Origin: Liriodendron chinense
Taxonomy: Eukaryota > Streptophyta > Magnoliopsida > Magnoliales > Magnoliaceae
Length of the DNA stretch: 64,000 bases
Direction of reading: 5' to 3'
Assembly (NCBI GenBank): GCA_003013855.2
Contig: ML058587.1
Span: 186,001 to 250,000 of the forward strand
Numbering within the stretch: position 1 is the first letter of the stretch; every line of letters begins with the position of its first letter. Both the position numbers and the translations under genes were made by a program. The notes below the pieces were generated by a model, which saw only the letters and a program-made list of their open reading frames with translations, made no database searches and was not told the DNA's origin. Of this stretch, positions 58,776 through 64,000 are shown one piece after another.

Positions 58776-61700
58776 ATGCATGGTAATATTGGCATAAAGC
58801 GTAGTGTTATGAATGAAAAATCATCAATGTTATGGCACAAAAGATTGGGACATATCTCCATGGAGAGAATCAAAAGGTTAGTGAATGATGGAGTCCTCAA
58901 GACTCTTGATTTCTGTAACGCCCCATATTTTTACCAATTTAAATTTCAAAATCCTCGGAAGATTTTTCACAACAATTAATTTATTTTATCATTTAACGAC
59001 GTTTAAAGCTCGATTCTAAGAAACATGCTAGTATTACCAACAAAGAATCGTATAAATCGGATTAGGCATCCTTAAGTAACTAACGCCTACGCCCAATCAT
59101 CGAAAGCTTAAGCCTAATCATGCGATCCATAAATCTAAGGCGAAGGTCTAGTGGATCCCGCCATTGATAAATTGACATAACCGATGCATGACGATCATTT
59201 AACCGAGAACAATACTAATCACCACTTAGATTATGCTTATAACCCAACTTAATCAACTTTTCATCTAACTTACAAATCAACGGATGAGAGCGAGTTAGGC
59301 CAAAACACTATTTCTGTTAATTTTAAATCAGTTAAATTTTAGACGTAGGTAGATTGGACCACATTTAATATACCCTAGAAATCTCATCATCAACTCTATT
59401 TTCGAAAACCCCGAAAAACACTAAATAGAGTCTAGACCGATCATTAGTGGGCCATTAAATTGGAAATTAAGGAAAGTCGTCTATCTTAGTGGGCTTGATG
59501 CCTATCGCGGGATATCGAGTCGAAATCGAGTGTCGAATCGTTCAACTTGAGCTCGTAAGACGAGTGCATGAGATGTGTGAATACCTTTAGAATCTGTTAG
59601 GAACTTAAGTGAATGTTGTCATTCAAACTTACACAAAGTTGTGACTTTCGAGCCGTTAGGTTTCAATGAAATTTAGGGCCCTAGTTCTGAAGAATTCCAA
59701 GCATAGAATCACAAAGCCGTGGGCCCGATCGACGATCGGTGACCGTCGAACAAACTTGTCGTCATATCCGTCGATCACTTCATCTAGATTACGAAAGAAT
59801 GGGACCCTAAGTAGATCCTGTCAAGTCATAACTATCCTACGGTTTGGATGGGCCCGTGTGGGTTCCGGTAGACGTCTACTTAGGAAACTAACACTTCCTA
59901 GGGCCATTTGTGTGACAAATTAACCACCAGGGCTAATTGAGTCAATCTGGACCTACAAATAGAGTTGGATTGGGACATTTCTCCCAATCCTTTTCTCAAG
60001 CCATTTGAGATTGAGAAAGAAGTTGAGAGAGAGAGAGAGAGAGTGAGAGAGAGAGAGAGAGAGTGAAGGAAGGTGGAGAAGAGGGGTGTGGTGGATTGTG
60101 TTATGGTGCTTGTGGCTGCATATCTAGCCTAATCTTCCGCCCTTGCTTCATGTGTCTGGTGTGCGTCCACTCCGTTGAGATTGGAGGTAAGACACGGATC
60201 TTACTTCTCTTTCCGATGCATTCTAGGGTTGAGCAAAAGGGATCTCACCCTAATCTTACTTTGATCTTAGGCTTCGCCGATTCTCGCCAACCCTCACCCT
60301 AGGCGCTCGGATGACCGAGAAATCTCAAACCCTAAGGTGCGGAATTATACCTCTAGGTTTTCTTTTATCAACATTAGATGGATTTGGGATTGATTGAACC
60401 TTTAGGGTATTGTTATCATTGTTAATTGTATTATTCCCGTATTATTGCAATATATGTGCTATTTTGAATTTTTGTAGCTAAGGTGTTTGATGAAATGCTT
60501 GTGCGAGATAAACCGCTGGAATGATGTGTGTTAAGATTATATTAAACATAGAATTGCTTGTATGCATATAAGTTGGAATTATCATGCATGGCGTCGAGTT
60601 AGAATTTTTCCTAAGTTACCAGCATGCTACAAGATAAACTTAGGCTTTGTGAAATAGAATATCTGTCCCAAATATTTCGAGGCGGGTAGCCCAGATGTGT
60701 CGGCTACCTGAGATGTATTCGGTTGGTTCGAGGGAAACACAGATGGTCGGTAGTAGTTGGACTACGCGGACAGCTTACGCCCATGCCGATTCAGACAGAC
60801 GCCCCTGGACTTAATCGAATCTATCAAAATATGGCAGAAAGAGTGTTTGATGATGATAACAATACAGTCCCCTGAATACGGAATACCGAATCCTAAGAAA
60901 GTGTCGGGTCCACTAATAACTGCATGTGCAATGCGTCCCGATAAGCCTCTTGGGCCGGGCATGGTGGTATGGGACACCGTGTTCGAGTCGTCGGCCTACG
61001 CTGGGGTGAGTCACCTCCCCGTAATGTCCTTGGAGCAATTGCTGGGGCGACGAACCCTATCGGTGTTCCCGAGAATGTTGGTCAGCTCCCATTTATAACA
61101 GGATGTTGGGAATCGTATTTTGATGTGTGGAAGTGACAGGGAAGCGTGGGCTACTGGCGATAATTAGCATTGCACGGTTGGGAGCCAGATAGTCCCGTTC
61201 AGGACCAATGATTGGACAATGGTATTCCAGCTTCGCCAATATGCTGAGTGAGAAATGACCTAATGAAACTCAAACAAATCATGCATACACGTCATGGATC
61301 CCCTAGGCAACTGTCTGACTGTTAAAGGCCAGGATGCCGAAGGATGATCCAACCCATTTGCATTTGGAGGTTCTGTGAGTGCCTGGTTGCTTGATGTGGC
61401 GCCAGTGCCACTCTGTGTTCCTCATGTTACATCCGGAACATGCATGGTGTGCGATCTCATGTCATTCATGCACTAATAAAACTAGAATAGGAATTTGGAT
61501 GTTTTGTATGGAATCAATGCCTAACCCTCTTTGGTTGATAACATGTTAAACTTGAAGTTATAATTCCCACTGAGTTGATCACTCACTCCCACTCCTGGGA
61601 CGGTGTTTCAAAACACCACCAGGCTCTATTGTGATAGATGCAGATATCTTAGAGGAGGATGCCTTACAGGATGAGTTCGATGACTTTACGGGAGAATTGT

Positions 61701-64000
61701 TCTACTTCCACTTTTTATATTGGTCAGGTTTAAATTTAATTTTTGTCTTTACTTTACTGCTTAAATTGATTCTGAATTTGTACTTTGATGCCTGGTGAAT
61801 CTTAAACAAGAAATCACGCTTCCGCAAAGCATAACTGACACCCGGAATCTTGAGGATCGAGGTTGTACTCAACCCCTGAAATTCGGGGCGTCACAATTTC
61901 TCTGACTTTGGCAATTGTGTGGACTGCATAAAGGGAAAGCAGACCAACAAAATTAAGAAAGGTGCCATGAGGAGTTCCAAAATACTAGAAATCATACACA
62001 CTGACATTTGTGAACCTTTTCGTACTCCATGTTTGAACGGTCAGAAATACTTCATCTCTTTTATAGATGATCATACACGATTTATGTATCTCTATATGCT
62101 ATATGAAAAGGCTGAGGCACTAGATGCTTTTAAAACATATAAAGCAGAGGTAGAGAGACAAACAGAAAAATAAATTAAAATCGTAAGATTAGATAGAGGT
62201 GGAGAATATTATGGTAGGTACACAGGCACAGGACAGAAACCAGGACCATTTGCAAGGTTCCTTAAAGAACAAGGTATTGTTGTTCAATACACAATGCCAG
62301 GTGAACCACATCAAAATAGTGTAGCCGAAAGACGGAGCCGTACATTAATGGATATGGTAAGGAGTATGATCAGTAACTCCACTCTCCCATTATCCTTGTG
62401 GAGTGAAGTCTTAAAAACCGTTGTGTACATCCTAAATAGGGTTCCCACTAAAGTAGTTCAAAAGACACCATTTGAACTCTGGAATGGTTGGAAACCAAGT
62501 TTAGGACATATACACATATGAGGTTGTCCAGTTGAGGTCAGGGTATACAATCCACAAGAGAAAAAGTTAGACCTAAAGACAATGAATGGATATTTCATTG
62601 GCTATGCGGAAAAGTCTAAGGGATTTAAGTTCTTTTGTCCTTCCCATACACCTAATATTGTTGAAGTAAGAAATGCCAGGTTTCTTGAGAATGATGATAT
62701 TAATGGGAGTGAGCAACCTCGAAATTTAATTTTTGAAGAAATACAAGTTCCAATTGTTCTTCCTACTCTTATAGAAGAATCAACTATACTTCAAAATGAT
62801 CCTCAAGATATCATTATGGAAGAACAACCAGTTTTAGAAGTGTCACTCCATGAGGAACAAGTTGTCATAGAGCCTGTTGTTCAACATCCAAATAATATAG
62901 ATGTTGAGATGGCATTAAGAAGATCCTCAAGAACAAGAAAACCTGCAATTTCTTCTGATTATATTGTGTACTTACAAGAGTCTGACTATGATATTGGAAT
63001 TGAGGATGATCCAGTCACGTTTTTACATGCCATGAGTGGAGATAAATCTATACTTTGGTATGATGCAATGAAGGAGGAAATGGATTCGATGGCCAAGAAC
63101 CAAGTTTGGGATCTCGTTAAATTGCCTAAAGAAATTAAGGCCATTGGCTGTAAATGGGTCTATAAGACTAAAAGAGACTCAACCGGCAATATCGAACGAT
63201 ATAAAGCTAGACTTTTAGCTAAAAGATTCACTTAGAAGGAAGGCATTGATTATCATGAGATATTCTTTCCAGTCTTTAAGAAGGACTCGTTTCGGATAAT
63301 CATGGCATTAGTAGCTCATTTTGATTTAAAGTTACATCAAATGGATGAGAAAATAGCATTCCTCAATGGAAACCTAGAGGAAGAGGTATACATGACTCAA
63401 CCTGAAGGATTTTCTTCAAATATGAAAGATCACTTAGTTTGCAGACTTAAGAAATCCATATATGAGCTAAAACAAGCTTCCCGTCAATGGTATTTAAAGT
63501 TTCACAATGTAATTTCTTCATTTGGTTTTGAGGAGAATATTGTTGATCAATGTATATACCTTAAAGTCAGTGGGAGCAAATTTATATTTTTAGTCCTATA
63601 TGTGGATGATATTCTGCTTGCCAGCAGTGATATAGGATTGCTACATGAGGCCAAGCAATTTCTCACACAAAACTTTGATATGAAGGATATGGGTGAAGCC
63701 TCTTATGTTATCGGCATAGAGATTCACAGAGATAGATCTCGAGGAGTATTAGGATTATCTCAAAAGGCCTACATTAACAAAGTTCTGAAAAGGTTCAAAA
63801 TGAAATATTGCTCGCCAAGTGTTGCACCAATTATTAAGGGTGATAAATTCTGTTTAGATCAATGTCCAAGAAATGATATAGAGAGGGAACAGATGAAAAA
63901 CATTCCTTATGCATCTGCAGTTGGAAGTCTAATGTATGCTCAAGTCTGTACAAGACTGGATATAGGATTTGCAATTGGAATGTTAGGCAGATATCAAAGT
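58776..64000 (+). pseudogene. pol pseudogene of copia element 2 (integrase, RT), partial
   Basis: The integrase zinc region has LWHKRLGH (about 58830) before insertion 3 and CVDCIKGKQ (about 61916) after it. The core has the Asp of HTDICEP (about 62000), the Asp of RLDRGGEY and the Glu of NSVAER. RT begins at about 63050, with AFLNGN (about 63358) and catalytic YVDD (about 63600). The frame is open from 63236 to the window edge. Stops: TAA at 62171, TGA at 62519 (conserved Trp, TGG to TGA) and TAG at 63233 (probably CAG to TAG). Confidence 0.88.
58914..61895 (+). mobile_element. solo-LTR-like insertion 3 in copia element 2 (2982 bp)
   Basis: Starts TGTAACGCCCC and ends ATTCGGGGCGTCACA; ATTTC is duplicated at 58909-58913 and 61896-61900. 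A TATA-like CTACAAATAG at about 59952 is followed by a GA tract (about 60026-60063) and a GC-richer segment, like an LTR promoter and leader. No gag or pol. The terminal inverted motif TGTxACGCCCC/GGGGCGTxACA is shared with insertion 2. Confidence 0.82.

Larger units (their letters stand above)
52706..58797 (+). pseudogene. gag-protease pseudogene of copia element 2, in three pieces
   Basis: Pieces: 52706-52961, 54929-55053 and 57925 onward. The first starts ATGTCATCTGC after the leader and has the Gag N-terminus (LSGDNFSDWKEKVL, about 52752). The middle piece has AKEFLNAVEEQY; the third has the Gag C-terminal half and a zinc knuckle at about 58270-58315 in which the first Cys appears replaced by Phe. 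The protease motif IDSGST is at about 58411-58428. Each piece joins the next in frame once a target duplication copy is discounted. The frame is lost near 58780. Confidence 0.85.
51010..64000 (+). mobile_element. Ty1/copia retrotransposon 2, interrupted by three insertions, cut by window edge
   Basis: Contains 5' LTR, PBS, leader, gag, protease, integrase, RT and part of RNase H approach; the remaining RNase H and 3' LTR lie beyond the right edge. Three LTR-like elements (52962-54923, 55054-57919, 58914-61895) split it. Ignoring them and one copy of each target duplication, the reading frame continues across every junction. Outside the insertions there is only one frameshift (about 58780) and three stops (62171, 62519, 63233), so it is much less decayed than copia element 1. 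Confidence 0.9.

Overview
This is a stretch of land-plant (angiosperm) nuclear DNA. The evidence is an intronless DYW-type pentatricopeptide-repeat gene, a three-exon ROP-interactive CRIB-motif (RIC) gene with GT-AG introns, two Ty1/copia retrotransposons, two terminal-repeat retrotransposons in miniature (TRIMs), several solo-LTR-like insertions, and many hAT-, Mutator- and Tourist-type miniature elements. A very abundant foldback repeat built on a GGGCCCACCATGATG core fills many of the gaps. The species cannot be fixed from the sequence; a magnoliid-like genome is only a guess.

Only two host genes are supported, both on the minus strand. At 18845-22763 is a RIC protein (155 aa; exons 22637-22763, 21743-21832, 18845-19095), a predicted effector of ROP/RAC GTPases in polar growth. 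At 31451-33826 is a 791-aa PLS-DYW PPR protein, a predicted organellar C-to-U RNA editing factor.

Layout. 0.8-18.2 kb is an old direct duplication of a gene-free unit (A+B). Copy 1 (about 825-9990) carries a degenerate Tork/TNT1-like copia element (2092-7752). Copy 2 (about 10490-18240) keeps the empty copia site and has its own insertions: hAT MITE, a 2.9-kb long-TIR element, Tourist-like and Mutator-like MITEs, and a TRIM. A first TRIM lies at the junction. 18.5-23.4 kb is the RIC gene with CT/GA tracts around its first exon. 24.2-31.0 kb is foldback repeats and three hAT-type elements with exact 8-bp target duplications. 31.4-33.8 kb is the PPR gene. 34-37.8 kb is more foldbacks and tandem repeats. 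37.9-45.1 kb is a second direct duplication of two 3.6-kb units, each containing a fragment of copia reverse transcriptase; one unit also has a 1.06-kb Tourist-like insertion. 45.8-47.8 kb is a foldback split by a solo-LTR-like element. 48.2-51.0 kb is a long-inverted-repeat element whose loop is a 171-193-bp satellite followed by eighteen 20-bp units. From about 51.1 kb to the right edge is a second copia element interrupted by three insertions of 2.0, 2.9 and 3.0 kb, each with a perfect 5-bp target duplication.

The transposon layers can be ordered by nesting: each insertion sits inside a recognisable older repeat, and several empty sites are preserved in the paralogous copy within the window. 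Boundaries marked by target duplications are exact; those of foldback copies and duplication blocks are approximate, because they were aligned by eye.
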